Notes: generated from the letters alone by a model not told the origin. A stretch of DNA of 40,807 bases from Halonotius terrestris (GCF_006861665.1 NZ_RKLU01000008.1:3981-44787), one strand, 5' to 3'; shown: positions 26,206-35,317, counted from the stretch's first letter. Made by a program: numbers and translations.

Positions 26206-27938
26206 TAGACGACCACTCCCGGCAGATTCGACACAATCGTCTCGACGATTCGGAGGAAGACAATTGTGTGGGGAACGACTCCCAGCACGATCGACAGCAA
26301 CGCAACAGTCACAATCGGTCCGAGCATGAACCAGGTACTCTCACCGCCGCGCCAGTTACTCTTGGTCCATCCTCCCGGTGGCGGCCCGCCGTGATGGTCC
26401 TCGTGACCCTTGCCGATATGGTCGGCGTGTGTGGGATCCAGAATATCCTCACCTGTCGCGTCCTGCTGGTCGGTCGCGGCGCTATCACCACCGTCAGCAC
26501 GAACCACGTCCCGACCGCCGAATGGGCCTTCAATGAGCGGTTTTTCGTCGTGATCTTCGGGCGTCTCAAAGAAGGCCTGGTAGACGATGGGCCAGAAGTA
26601 GACAATATTGAGAATACCCGAGACCAACAATACCGCTGCGAAGATGCCATATCCGCCCTGGAAGGCCCCGATAACGATATACCACTTACTGACGAAGCCA
26701 GCCACGAGTGGAATTCCGGCCATTCCGGCGGCGGCCACCCCAAAGGCGACCATCGTCAGCGGCATCCGCCTGCCGATCCCAACCATATCGCTGATGTCGT
26801 CTGTGTGAGTTTCGACGTGGATGATTCCCGCACAGAAAAACAGGGTGAGCTTCATAAACGCGTGGGCTGGGATGTGGAGCAGGCCGCCGATGAGCGCGTT
26901 ACCCTCCAGCAGTGCAAGGCCGAGTACAATGTAGGAAAGCTGGCTCACTGTCGAGTAAGCCAGCCTACGCTTGAGGTTTTCCTGCCGCAGGGCAATGATG
27001 CTGGCGACCGTCAGCGTGATCGCCGCAACGATTGCAAGCGGGAGTGCGATGCCAAGATCGCCAAAGGCTTCGGGACCGAGTTGGGCCAGTGTCTCGGGAC
27101 CGAACACGTCAAGCACGACCCGTGCAATCCCGAACACACCGCTTTTGACGACTGCGACCGCGTGGAGCAGTCCAGAGACCGGCGTCGGCGCGATCATCGC
27201 GCTCGGCAGCCACTGGTGGAGCGGCATCAGTCCGGCTTTGACGCCGAAGCCCAGTGCGAGGATAATAAAGGCCAGCGAAGCGGCGGTTGGATCAGCGTTT
27301 GCGAGGGCAGCGATGCCGCCCGGTGTGAACGCAACCGTTGCGCTGTCGACACCCGGTGCCAGACTCGTCAGCCAGTAGACCACCACGGTCCCTGCCAGCA
27401 CCAATACACCGCCACCGAAGAAGGTGTAGGCAAGGTATTTCCGGCCTGCGGCGCGTGCCTTCGGTGTCTCGTCATGGACAACCAGTGGGTAGGTTGCTAC
27501 CGAGAGTACTTCATAAAAGATGAAGATCGTCAGGAGGTTCCCTGAGAAGGCGATGCCGACCGCCGAGGCGACCGAAACAGCGAACGATGCGAAGTAGCGT
27601 GTCTGGTTGTCCTCGTCGAGCCCACGCATATATCCAATACTGTAGAAGCTTGTGACGACCCACAGTAGACTCGCCAGTAACGCAAACAGCACGCCAAGCG
27701 GATCGACTCGAAGGACGAAGTCGACACCCGGGAGAATTGTCCCGAGATTGGTGACGTAGATCTCGCCAGCGAGGACGCCGGGCACCATGCTAGCGACGAT
27801 ACCGAACATGCTCACCGAAGCGAGGATCGTCCACGCCTCCCGAAGGTTCGGTCTACGGCCCGACGCGAGGATGAGTCCGGCGGCAACGAACGATACGACG
27901 ACGGCGGCAAGCGGACGGATAGCTGTGATTTCGTTCAT
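26205..27938 (-). CDS. Mrp/NuoL-like proton-conducting membrane subunit
   Basis: 577 residues, about 14 helices. All the usual charged residues of the proton path are present: Glu143 (FIFYEVLSVATYP), Lys234 (GFGVKAGLMPLHQWLP) and Lys265 (AVAVVKSGVFG). A hydrophilic, His/Asp-rich insert at about 455-520 (DHDEKPLIEG, HADHIGKGHEDHHGG) separates the last two helices. It is the middle gene of a three-gene operon, overlapping the 95-aa gene by ATGA and the 601-aa gene by one base. It would work in the cytoplasmic membrane, moving H+ or Na+. Confidence 0.85.
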   Translation of the reverse strand: MNEITAIRPLAAVVVSFVAAGLILASGRRPNLREAWTILASVSMFGIVASMVPGVLAGEIYVTNLGTILPGVDFVLRVDPLGVLFALLASLLWVVTSFYSIGYMRGLDEDNQTRYFASFAVSVASAVGIAFSGNLLTIFIFYEVLSVATYPLVVHDETPKARAAGRKYLAYTFFGGGVLVLAGTVVVYWLTSLAPGVDSATVAFTPGGIAALANADPTAASLAFIILALGFGVKAGLMPLHQWLPSAMIAPTPVSGLLHAVAVVKSGVFGIARVVLDVFGPETLAQLGPEAFGDLGIALPLAIVAAITLTVASIIALRQENLKRRLAYSTVSQLSYIVLGLALLEGNALIGGLLHIPAHAFMKLTLFFCAGIIHVETHTDDISDMVGIGRRMPLTMVAFGVAAAGMAGIPLVAGFVSKWYIVIGAFQGGYGIFAAVLLVSGILNIVYFWPIVYQAFFETPEDHDEKPLIEGPFGGRDVVRADGGDSAATDQQDATGEDILDPTHADHIGKGHEDHHGGPPPGGWTKSNWRGGESTWFMLGPIVTVALLSIVLGVVPHTIVFLRIVETIVSNLPGVVV

Positions 27939-28222
27939 GCGAAGAACCTCTCGAAGACCGGATTGAGTATCATAGCAAACAGGTCGGCCGAGGTGAACAG
28001 TGCGGGCATCAAGACAACGAAGACGACAACTGCCAGCCGCCCGAGGGCAACTAAACTCCCTGTTTGACCGCCGTCGGCCACCAGTGAATTTCTGAGTGAG
28101 ACATGATCCATAGATTCGCTTTTGGCGTTGAATAACCGTTGCATGGCGTAGTCGACTGTCTGTCGGAGCATCAAGGACCGATTCACGAGAACAAGTAACC
28201 GTTTGATGTCGCTATCGGTCAT
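27935..28222 (-). CDS. Single-helix protein leading the Mrp-like operon, function unknown
   Basis: 95 residues. An amphipathic, basic N-terminal half (SDIKRLLVLVNRSLMLRQT) is followed by one strong membrane helix (residues 63-85) and a short end. It does not match MrpB, C, E, F or G by eye. Its stop overlaps the start of the 577-aa gene by ATGA, and its start has a TATA box at leaderless distance. It may anchor or dock a partner for the two proton-channel subunits; this is an inference. Confidence 0.6.
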   Translation of the reverse strand: MTDSDIKRLLVLVNRSLMLRQTVDYAMQRLFNAKSESMDHVSLRNSLVADGGQTGSLVALGRLAVVVFVVLMPALFTSADLFAMILNPVFERFFA

Positions 28223-28244
28223 CAGTATCCCGCCTCAGTCTGGT

Positions 28245-29018
28245 TCATCTTATATACGAGCGGAATATTTGCTGCTTGCGAGTCTGGAGTTGTTCATGTA
28301 ATATTACGAAAATAGTCAAAATTGGATAGGTTACATCTAGCGAAGTATAGAGATATGGACAGAGAACACGGTATTCACCTTTGGTCGAATTCGTTGATCG
28401 ACGGTCATGAATTTGCTGTTGTCGTCGGTGGAGCCATTTCTCACACTCGTCATCCAATGATCGAATACTTTCATATTGTTCGATTAATCTCCTGTTCGAT
28501 AGTGTATTAAGTGAGTTATCTTCATTAGAAAACAGAGTCTGTTGAATCTTTTGGCATGTTGAATGAGCAGCTTTGAGCGTATTTTGCTCGTCTTCGAGAG
28601 TTTTCAGAAAAATACGCCGGCTGTTAATACACTGCTGAGCAGCCTGAAGAAGACGTTGCTTCAGGAGTGGAGAAAGCAATGTTGCCTCTAAAATCAAAAC
28701 TGCAACGTTATTCCCAAATTCAGCACTGATTTCATCTCCGAACGAATTACCGTAGACTTGTTCGTAGTGATCGACGGCCATTACGGTTTCACGATAACAT
28801 AATTCAATCACGTCGCGGACTGATTGCTCTGAGAAAGAGCGTATCTGTTGTGTTCTAAAAGATGGCTGGGTAATTTGTGGAATCTGTGTTTCAAGCGTTC
28901 GTATCCGCTGACAAAATCGTTTGAAAGCTTCACATTCTTGCTTAACTTCCATATGTTCTTGTCGAACGCTATCGGCTGCGGTCTCTATGTATACGGACCA
29001 AGAGTCTCGTTCAGGCAT
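28245..29018 (-). CDS. Haloarchaeal helical protein, uncharacterised (DUF7260-like)
   Basis: 257 residues from the ATG at 29018; the frame reaches to 29120 but the extra part looks non-coding. It is almost all helix, with long polar coiled-coil-like stretches (SVRQEHMEVKQECEAFKRFC, LKTLEDEQNTLKAAHSTCQK) and a central motif CYRETVMAVDHYEQVYGNSF. It ends in a hydrophobic segment, YPILTIFVILHEQL. I recall this pattern from a haloarchaeal family of unknown function (DUF7260), but could not verify it. Several Cys residues are present. The operon promoter downstream overlaps its last codons. Confidence 0.6.
   Translation of the reverse strand: MPERDSWSVYIETAADSVRQEHMEVKQECEAFKRFCQRIRTLETQIPQITQPSFRTQQIRSFSEQSVRDVIELCYRETVMAVDHYEQVYGNSFGDEISAEFGNNVAVLILEATLLSPLLKQRLLQAAQQCINSRRIFLKTLEDEQNTLKAAHSTCQKIQQTLFSNEDNSLNTLSNRRLIEQYESIRSLDDECEKWLHRRQQQIHDRRSTNSTKGEYRVLCPYLYTSLDVTYPILTIFVILHEQLQTRKQQIFRSYIR
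28250..28256 (-). promoter_or_regulatory. TATA box of the Mrp-like operon
   Basis: TATATAA on the minus strand lies 28-34 nt before the ATG at 28222, fitting a leaderless or near-leaderless start. It sits within the last codons of the preceding gene. Confidence 0.55.
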
Positions 29019-29120
29019 TATCTCAAAGGCATCGATTACTATGTATAGTACCAAATTACAATCAATGCGTAGTGTAGTCAGCAGATGATTCGGTTTGAGC
29101 GACCCATGCGTGTTTACCAA

Positions 29121-29666
29121 TTACCCGGAGAACTCGCTGTAGGAGACGCTCCCTTGGTCGACGATGGTCTGACTCTCAGGAACGGGTCCGTCTGGTGGCA
29201 TACTTCCTTCAGCAGGACCGCTAGGTTCACCAACGACGATTCGGCCGACCATACCCAAGGTCTTGTGTGGGAGACAGAAGTAGTCATACGTTCCCGTAGT
29301 TTCGAACGTGTGTTCATAGGTCGCACCCTGTTCGCTCAAAATTTCGCTATTGAACGCTGCTGCTCCATCTGGAATGCGAGTTACTGAGGCTGAACTCGTG
29401 TCTTCACTATAGGCAGTCGCCGAGTGACTCCCACTTTCAATTTCGAACGTAACCGTCTCGCCAGCCTCGACGAACAGCCCAATTGGATCGAAATAATACT
29501 CGCTACCTTCGGTAACCATCAAGACCGTATTTGAGTCTCCTGAGTTATCGGTTCCTGTCGATTCAGAACCACCGTTTCCGTCCCCAGATCCGGTACAGCC
29601 TGCGAGACTGGTTACGCCACCTGTCGAAATGATTCCAACAGTCTTGATGAGGTGTCGACGCTCCAT
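29121..29666 (-). CDS. Halocyanin-like blue copper lipoprotein
   Basis: About 181 residues; ATG at 29666 (a GTG two codons earlier is possible), with a TATA box 23-28 nt upstream. The signal has a twin arginine (ERRHLIKTVG) and a lipobox ending SLAGC, so the mature protein is a lipid-anchored, Tat-exported copper protein. A Ser/Gly/Asp linker follows, then one cupredoxin domain. The copper ligands are His in GSHSATAY and Cys, His and Met in YFCLPHKTLGM, a normal type 1 site. Halocyanins carry electrons at the outer membrane face to terminal oxidases. The C-terminal 35 residues are an extra polar tail. Confidence 0.88.
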   Translation of the reverse strand: MERRHLIKTVGIISTGGVTSLAGCTGSGDGNGGSESTGTDNSGDSNTVLMVTEGSEYYFDPIGLFVEAGETVTFEIESGSHSATAYSEDTSSASVTRIPDGAAAFNSEILSEQGATYEHTFETTGTYDYFCLPHKTLGMVGRIVVGEPSGPAEGSMPPDGPVPESQTIVDQGSVSYSEFSG

Positions 29667-29688
29667 ACCCACAGATCAGATACCCCGG

Positions 29689-29694
29689 TATAAG
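29689..29694 (-). promoter_or_regulatory. TATA box of the halocyanin gene
   Basis: CTTATA on the minus strand lies 23-28 nt before the ATG at 29666, the spacing of a leaderless haloarchaeal promoter. Confidence 0.45.
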
Positions 29695-29730
29695 TGGTAA
29701 ACGCGGATTCTCAGTATGTAGGATACCGCC

Positions 29731-30342
29731 TTACGTCTCAAAAAATTCTCGGACTGACTTCCACCCGATGAATCGGGGTGTCTGGTCACAGTACTCTTCG
29801 TATTCGTCCCCATACTGTTCACGCAGCCATGGTTCTTCTGCGAACGGGAAGAGTGCGTACACAATGATTGTCAGTATGCCATGCACCAATAATTTCCGAG
29901 AGTTTACTGCGACAATCGTGCCAATGATGAAAGGGATGAATCCTACGCTTTGGGGGTTTCGCGTGTATTGATAGATTCCGTCCGTCCGGAGTTCTCCTTC
30001 TCTTCCAGTGCTTTCCATCCACCCAAGCTCAAACAGAGCCGAGAGTGAAAAGCCCATACCGACCACTGAAAGAAGACCTCCGAGTGTTTTGCTCAGCTTG
30101 CTAGTGAATATGAATGAATCCCTATCGAGGTAGGCCAAAACGGGGAATCCGGCGAATACCACCGAGAGGTTTGACCAGTTGAACCACCACCGCCAAGAGC
30201 TATCGCCGATTGGCCATACCCGGCGCTCGGGATTTACTGCACTGATTAGGTATCCTATAATGAGAGTAACATTCGCAACTATCGTAATGAGGAGGGTTCG
30301 ATCTGATACTGATGACATAAATGGACATACGCTAGAGTTCAT
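29731..30342 (-). CDS. Isoprenylcysteine methyltransferase-like (ICMT/PEMT) membrane protein
   Basis: 203 residues (or 195 from the ATG at 30318), with about five membrane helices. The C-terminal half carries the ICMT/PEMT fold signature: GIYQYTRNPQSVGFIPFIIG, and FAEEPWLREQYGDEYEEYC followed by PRFI. In this fold the arginine-Asn-Pro and the Glu-Glu-x-x-L parts bind S-adenosylmethionine. The family methylates prenylated cysteines or lipids, but many prokaryotic members have no assigned substrate. It lies between a copper protein gene and a divergent membrane protein gene. Confidence 0.78.
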   Translation of the reverse strand: MNSSVCPFMSSVSDRTLLITIVANVTLIIGYLISAVNPERRVWPIGDSSWRWWFNWSNLSVVFAGFPVLAYLDRDSFIFTSKLSKTLGGLLSVVGMGFSLSALFELGWMESTGREGELRTDGIYQYTRNPQSVGFIPFIIGTIVAVNSRKLLVHGILTIIVYALFPFAEEPWLREQYGDEYEEYCDQTPRFIGWKSVREFFET

Positions 30343-30490
30343 AAGAAATTGGGGTACGTGGCGAGATCGTTACTTACGTCGTTATGCCTTATTATACTCC
30401 AGAATCAGCTACCACGACCGATAGTAAGGGTTGCTTATTTGGTATAAGCGAGGTCCTAACCAAGTATTTCTACGCTGTCGACAACACTAC

Positions 30491-30871
30491 ATGTCATTCG
30501 CCATCGTCCATTTTATTGTAGGATTTGTGAGTATTCTGACGGTCCTGTGGCTACTGTCAGTCACTCGCTTCCGTCTTACAGGAGCGTATTTCGGTGGGAT
30601 CTGGGCACTGCTACCTGATGCTGAGAAAATCTTTGATGGGAGCTTTGGAGAACTGGTTAGCGATGTTCACCACAGTTCAGTTGCTGATCTCTTCTTCTTT
30701 CACAATACGCTTGATCAGGAGTCGTTCCGTGCTGCGAATATTGAGTTAGGAGTGCTTGCACTTTCGGTTTTTGGCATTGCTTTACTGCTGTACGACTGGC
30801 GATTCGGTCGACGGTCCCCATCAGTGTCGATGTTCGAATCGTCAGTCGATACTGATGATAATCACGGATAA
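30491..30871 (+). CDS. Haloarchaeal small membrane protein (DUF457-like)
   Basis: 127 residues from the ATG at 30491; the frame extends 20 codons upstream without family look. It begins FAIVHFIVGF with a membrane helix, has a central GGIWALLPDAEKIF with ADLFFFHNTLD, and ends in another membrane helix. The His and Asp in HFxxG, PD and HHS/HN positions recall the membrane-bound metal-dependent hydrolase-like proteins of the DUF457 type, but the match is weak. Function unknown. It precedes the ctaA-ctaB fusion by 62 bp on the same strand. Confidence 0.55.
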   Translation: MSFAIVHFIVGFVSILTVLWLLSVTRFRLTGAYFGGIWALLPDAEKIFDGSFGELVSDVHHSSVADLFFFHNTLDQESFRAANIELGVLALSVFGIALLLYDWRFGRRSPSVSMFESSVDTDDNHG

Positions 30872-30933
30872 CTGTGAATTCCGCTTCAACGAGGGCGTCG
30901 GGATTAAGTGTTTGTCGACCGAATTTGTAGGTA

Positions 30934-32343
30934 GTGACATCGTGGTCCACTAATCGCTTTCCTGGACTCCTGGCGGCGACAGCAATCGGGATCTATTTGC
31001 TGCTGCTACTCGGCGCGACAACCGCATTGACAGATACAACTATATGCAATGCTTGGCCTCTCTGTGGAAGCGGGTGGACCCTCCCGACATCGGTCACAGG
31101 CTATCTCGTAGTTGGACACCGCCTCGCAGCGATCCTTGTTGGACTACTCGGTACAGTCACCGTCATCGCCAGCTGGCACAGCAGGATTGATCAGCGAGTG
31201 CGTACAGCACTGGCTATCTCAGGAATCCTCTATGTCATTCAAGCCGGGATCGGTGCCGTCGTAGCAATGAATGGCGAGTCGACGTATCTCTCTTCGATAC
31301 ACCTGCTCGTGGGGATGCTGATCTTCGCCGGAGTCATCGCTGCGCTCGCATGGACACTTGAGATAGAAACGGGTGATCCATCGGACGTTCCATCGACAGC
31401 AACGTCGTCTCCAGATCATGAACTGCCTTCAGAAACGGAGCGTAACGTAACGATGCCGACCAATTCGGTTACGCGGGCAAAGATGACTGCTTTTGCCTAT
31501 ATTAGATTGATGAAACCACGGCTAATGTGGTTGCTCTGTCTCGTCGCGTTCGCAGCAATGGCGCTCGCTGGAACCACTGGTCCAGGAGTAAGCTGGGAGA
31601 TCGTCCTAGCGACACTCGGTGGAGGTGTCCTCTCTATTGGTGCTAGTGGCACGTTCAACCACGTCCTTGAGCGTGATGTCGACCGTCGAATGGCCCGAAC
31701 AAGTGACCGGCCGCTCGCTACCGACCTCGTGCCCGTAGGTAATGCCATTGCATTCGGGTGTCTGCTGACGGTTGCCTCGCTTGGGTTGTTCGCTTGGGTT
31801 AACCTCCTCGCGGCTGCCTTCGGTCTCGCAGCTATCGTGTTTTATAGTATCGTCTATACGCTCATTCTGAAACCGAACACAGTCCAAAATACTGTTCTCG
31901 GGGGCTTCGCGGGGGCACTCCCAGCGTTCATTGGCTGGGTCGCCGTCACTGGAGAGATCGGATTCGGAGGGTTGGCACTCGCAACAGTCATCTTCCTTTG
32001 GACGCCCGCACACTTCTACAACCTGGCACTTGCTTACAAGGACGACTACGAACGAGGAGGATTCCCTATGTTACCAGTCGTCCGCGGAGAGACGGCCACC
32101 CGCCGTCATATTCTCTGGTATCTTGGAGCTACATTCCTCGCTACGGCTGTCCTCGCAGTCGTTGATACACTGGGTGCAACATATGTTCTCGGCAGCGTAG
32201 CCCTAGGTGCTGTGTTTCTGTGGGCAGTCATCCGACTCCATTATGAGCAGACAGAATCTGCAGCATTCCGTGCGTTCCACGCCTCAAACGCCTACCTCGG
32301 AACGCTTCTGATCGCCATCATCATCGATACACTCGCGTTCTGA
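30934..32343 (+). CDS. ctaB: CtaA-CtaB fusion: haem A synthase-like and haem O synthase
   Basis: 469 residues starting with GTG. Residues 1-145 form four helices of a half-length CtaA (haem A synthase) with the Cys pair CNAWPLC (Cys38, Cys44), GHR (His62) and SIHLLVG (His123). A 35-residue hydrophilic linker follows. Residues 185-469 are protoheme IX farnesyltransferase with KPRLMWL, FNHVLERDVDRRMARTSDRP (Asn242, Asp248, Asp250) and KDDYERGGFPML. The enzyme adds a farnesyl group to haem B in the membrane; the CtaA part would oxidise the product. Such fusions are known in haloarchaea. It serves haem-copper oxidases, which are not in the window. Confidence 0.88.
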   Translation: MTSWSTNRFPGLLAATAIGIYLLLLLGATTALTDTTICNAWPLCGSGWTLPTSVTGYLVVGHRLAAILVGLLGTVTVIASWHSRIDQRVRTALAISGILYVIQAGIGAVVAMNGESTYLSSIHLLVGMLIFAGVIAALAWTLEIETGDPSDVPSTATSSPDHELPSETERNVTMPTNSVTRAKMTAFAYIRLMKPRLMWLLCLVAFAAMALAGTTGPGVSWEIVLATLGGGVLSIGASGTFNHVLERDVDRRMARTSDRPLATDLVPVGNAIAFGCLLTVASLGLFAWVNLLAAAFGLAAIVFYSIVYTLILKPNTVQNTVLGGFAGALPAFIGWVAVTGEIGFGGLALATVIFLWTPAHFYNLALAYKDDYERGGFPMLPVVRGETATRRHILWYLGATFLATAVLAVVDTLGATYVLGSVALGAVFLWAVIRLHYEQTESAAFRAFHASNAYLGTLLIAIIIDTLAF

Positions 32344-32344
32344 A

Positions 32345-33409
32345 TCAGACGGTGACTTCGATAGGAGGCATATCGAAGAACGCCGTTTCATACCCGTCAT
32401 GACGCGACATCTGCGGTGGGGCGTCGACAGTAACTGTTACTGTATCACCAGACTGAAGCTGCCCGACAGTTCCTCCATAGTGATCGCCGAATACTGGATC
32501 AAGAGTCTCAGTGAGTATATCGTCGAATACGGTACTCCCGTCGCGTACCACTGTTGCGGACAGAGACATGAGTGGCAACATGATGCGATTATAGGGGGTT
32601 CGCGGCGAGACAGCGAGATACGATTGGTCACCGAACCGACTCGCGGTCTCTATATATGAGATGACAAACGTAGCATCGCCCGAACTAGCCGCTCCAATTA
32701 TCTCTCCAGGAAGCGCTGATTCCATTGGTGTTCTGCCAGCAGGCATCTCTTCCATCGTCGGTTCGACAGCACCACGTTCACCGGATTTTGTTCCGAGTCG
32801 TCGGAGGTCAAGATTGTAGGTGTTGGTCGTGTCGAATTCGAAATCGATCTCCGTCTCCATCGAGTTCTCGAATCGGGATTCGAATGATCCCGTTCGGCGT
32901 GCTTGTACTGGTCCGACGCTCAAACGTGCAGTATACTGTCCTTCATCGGGGAGGCTGAAGTTGTCGCCGTAATGGAAGCCCATGGTCTGAGAAAGCATCG
33001 GCCACAGTGATCGCTGTGTTACCGATTCACCGTCATTGAGGACTTCAAGCGAGATGTCTACCGGGAGAACGGTTTGGGACTCTGTATCCCAAAGGGAAGC
33101 CATGAGATGAAGTGAATCATCAGAGTTGACGACGACTCGCTGTTTATTTGATCCAGTTACCGTCCAAAACCGATGCGGATACGAAAACATCAGTGCGAAC
33201 GTGACCCCTTCAGCTGGCACCTCTTTCATCCCGTACATTCCCATCTCTTCGACAATTGCTGGGTAATAGACCGCATCTGGGCGATTCGATGGTAGTGGAG
33301 GATCGCGCCACGCAGACTGCGTCTGGAATCCAAGGGTATCGAGACACCCTGCGAGGGTTGCACTGGCTACAATACTACCACCCGCTCGGATAGCGTCTCG
33401 CCGTTTCAT
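32345..33409 (-). CDS. P19/Tp34-like metal-binding Tat lipoprotein
   Basis: 354 residues. The signal is KRRDAIRAGG with a lipobox ending LAGC (Cys22), so the protein is Tat-exported and lipid-anchored. The body matches the periplasmic iron-transporter domain (PF10634, P19/Tp34): a Met-rich loop EEMGMYGM at 55-61, YPHRFWTV, and GFHYGDNFSLPDEGQY at 144-159, close to the family's GPHYG-N motif whose His and Met bind Cu or Fe. The second half is an extra beta-rich domain. It is the last gene of a five-gene row. Its stop lies one base from that of the ctaA-ctaB fusion on the other strand. Confidence 0.65.
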   Translation of the reverse strand: MKRRDAIRAGGSIVASATLAGCLDTLGFQTQSAWRDPPLPSNRPDAVYYPAIVEEMGMYGMKEVPAEGVTFALMFSYPHRFWTVTGSNKQRVVVNSDDSLHLMASLWDTESQTVLPVDISLEVLNDGESVTQRSLWPMLSQTMGFHYGDNFSLPDEGQYTARLSVGPVQARRTGSFESRFENSMETEIDFEFDTTNTYNLDLRRLGTKSGERGAVEPTMEEMPAGRTPMESALPGEIIGAASSGDATFVISYIETASRFGDQSYLAVSPRTPYNRIMLPLMSLSATVVRDGSTVFDDILTETLDPVFGDHYGGTVGQLQSGDTVTVTVDAPPQMSRHDGYETAFFDMPPIEVTV

Positions 33410-33478
33410 ATACTGAGTTATAGGACGATTAGATTAGGACTTCCGATTCAACCAAAGAGAGACGCATAGATTTGTTCA

Positions 33479-34987
33479 CTACTGGAGGAAGGGTGGAATA
33501 GCACTCGGCAAAGAGATAATCCAGAGACTAATCACGGTGTATCCGATCATAACGAGAACAAATGGATACTGGCTGCGGATTGCGACCAGTCGACTTGCAA
33601 ATATCTTATACGAAACGGCATGTGCTGCCCCGATTGCCAAGAGGTGTCCAACCAAGATAGAGGCAATCGATAATCCACCAAACCAACCTGGGAGAGTGAG
33701 AACAATCGGGTTTGCAGGCGGCGTGAACGGTGACTGGAGGGCCATCACGAGTGCAGGACTCAACGAAATAAACAATCCTGCATAGTGGGCAAAGTGATAT
33801 CCTGCCGCAATTGCCAGTAGTGATGGAGCGAAGCTCCGTCGAAGTGTTTCTGTAGAGACATACGTTCCAACCCACTGCCGAGAGAGGTTCGCTGCGTACC
33901 AATATGCCGCAAAGAACACGAGGAAGCCGACCACGAAAAGAACGGTATAGACGACTGTTGCTTGCACTGTAGTGGGTATGAGTTCCACAGGGACGATTCC
34001 AACAAGAGTGGAGACGGTGCCAGCACCAGCACTCGTCGTGATGAAGCCGCTGAAGGTGAGTTCCCAAATAAGAGCGATGACAAATGCTATGTCTGATGTG
34101 TCAGAGAGTATCTCTGCATTCGTTAACTCACTGCCAGGGAGCTTCACCTGTATCGTACCATTACGGCGTTGTATGGGAGCCACAGCACCGTACAACCGGA
34201 AGAGAACAGCCAACGGGTCCGCATTCTCAAACCACGGGTCGACGCCGAAGACGACTGCACCTGCAAGGGTTACCACTGAATACCCAACAATAGCCGTTGC
34301 GAGGACGGTTGGAACCGTACTGACGGGAAATATGACTTCGATCCAGACTAACGTTAGGAGCCCGAAGACCGCAGGCCATCGTTTAATCTTCGATGGATAC
34401 GTCCGGAACCCGGTAGGGAGCACAAGAGCGATTGTCCGCCACGGATTGAGTATCGGCCACACGTTTCCAATGAGATAGGCGACTATTGGAAGTGCCGCCC
34501 GCCCACCTGCAAATGTAACGAGGATAGCGAAACTCGCGTTCGGGAGTTGCGGTCCAATATATCCAACAGATATTGTGAGAATGAGAATCATAACTCCGAC
34601 TGCTCGACCCACCTTCGTAACCACCCCTTCCCAGCGGTCGACCGGCAGTAATGGACGATTCCATTCATGGATGTTGCGGATGAATAGCCGATCCGTGACG
34701 AAACTCGCAAGCAGTGCAGAGGCACCAATAGTCGCTCCTCCAGTCCCGAGATAGAGCCATTGCGGGATGGCGAGTTCATCACGCGATCCACCAGACAGTG
34801 TCAGACCGTTCGCCGCAGACACAGTGTCGACGAAGAACGCTATCACAACGGTCCAGATAAGGAACTGGATTCCGAGGCGAAGCGGTCGACGGAATCGCAT
34901 CTGTTCGAGTTTTGTTGTTGGGTGATCGGTACTCGATTGAGTCTCCGATTCATCGACCGGCGGATCTGTATTATGCGAAGATGGCAT
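33479..34987 (-). CDS. Polytopic membrane protein with paired membrane histidines, function unknown
   Basis: 502 residues, about 11-12 membrane helices after an acidic, hydrophilic start. Three features stand out: NVWPILNPWRT near 175-184, AGYHFAHYAGLF (His398, His401), and GHLLAIGAAHAVSY (His448, His456). Histidine pairs inside membrane helices suggest haem or metal binding. The same layout is found in large actinobacterial membrane proteins of unknown function, as far as I recall. There is no REXXE motif, so it is not an Ftr1-type iron permease. Its first 17 bases overlap the zinc-finger gene, and the P19-like lipoprotein follows 69 bp on. Confidence 0.7.
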   Translation of the reverse strand: MPSSHNTDPPVDESETQSSTDHPTTKLEQMRFRRPLRLGIQFLIWTVVIAFFVDTVSAANGLTLSGGSRDELAIPQWLYLGTGGATIGASALLASFVTDRLFIRNIHEWNRPLLPVDRWEGVVTKVGRAVGVMILILTISVGYIGPQLPNASFAILVTFAGGRAALPIVAYLIGNVWPILNPWRTIALVLPTGFRTYPSKIKRWPAVFGLLTLVWIEVIFPVSTVPTVLATAIVGYSVVTLAGAVVFGVDPWFENADPLAVLFRLYGAVAPIQRRNGTIQVKLPGSELTNAEILSDTSDIAFVIALIWELTFSGFITTSAGAGTVSTLVGIVPVELIPTTVQATVVYTVLFVVGFLVFFAAYWYAANLSRQWVGTYVSTETLRRSFAPSLLAIAAGYHFAHYAGLFISLSPALVMALQSPFTPPANPIVLTLPGWFGGLSIASILVGHLLAIGAAHAVSYKIFASRLVAIRSQYPFVLVMIGYTVISLWIISLPSAIPPFLQ

Positions 34988-35237
34988 ACATTAGTAGAAG
35001 TCCGAAATACAGGATGACTAGCATTCCAAGGGCTTTGAGACGAAACGTCCGAAGTTCGGTGGCTTCGTCGGCGAGTTCGGATTTGAACGCCTCCTTCTCG
35101 GAAGCACTGATCACGCCGTAGTGTGCCAACCCCTTGTGGAGGTTGAGGCGATTCTGTGCTGCAAACGGTCGACCACAATAGTCACAGGAAGTGGCTGGTG
35201 CTTGTTTCGGTGGGACCTCTGTTCTGATGTAATCCAT
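34971..35237 (-). CDS. C2H2 zinc-finger protein with a membrane anchor
   Basis: 88 residues. A C2H2 finger comes first: Cys18, Cys21, His34 and His39 (SCDYCGRPFA, then NLHKGLAHYG). A charged helix follows (EKEAFKSELADEATELR), and then one C-terminal membrane helix (about 69-87). The finger should face the cytosol if the tail is embedded. It is translationally coupled to the next gene by a 17-bp overlap, so it is probably a small partner or regulator of that membrane protein. The family is haloarchaeal and uncharacterised. Confidence 0.72.
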   Translation of the reverse strand: MDYIRTEVPPKQAPATSCDYCGRPFAAQNRLNLHKGLAHYGVISASEKEAFKSELADEATELRTFRLKALGMLVILYFGLLLMYAIFA

Positions 35238-35317
35238 ACTATTTTACCTTATCTCGGAAGATAGCAGGTGGTCGTTTGAAGATGTTATGAAATTCTTAGA
35301 CCGAGGGGTTGTCCTCG

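Noticed and set aside
26037-27545. A 502-codon open frame antisense to the 577-aa Mrp-like gene
   Set aside because: It is the mirror of a GC-rich gene with strong codon bias, its translation is Arg/Asp/His-rich without domains, and the opposite strand has an unmistakable membrane protein.
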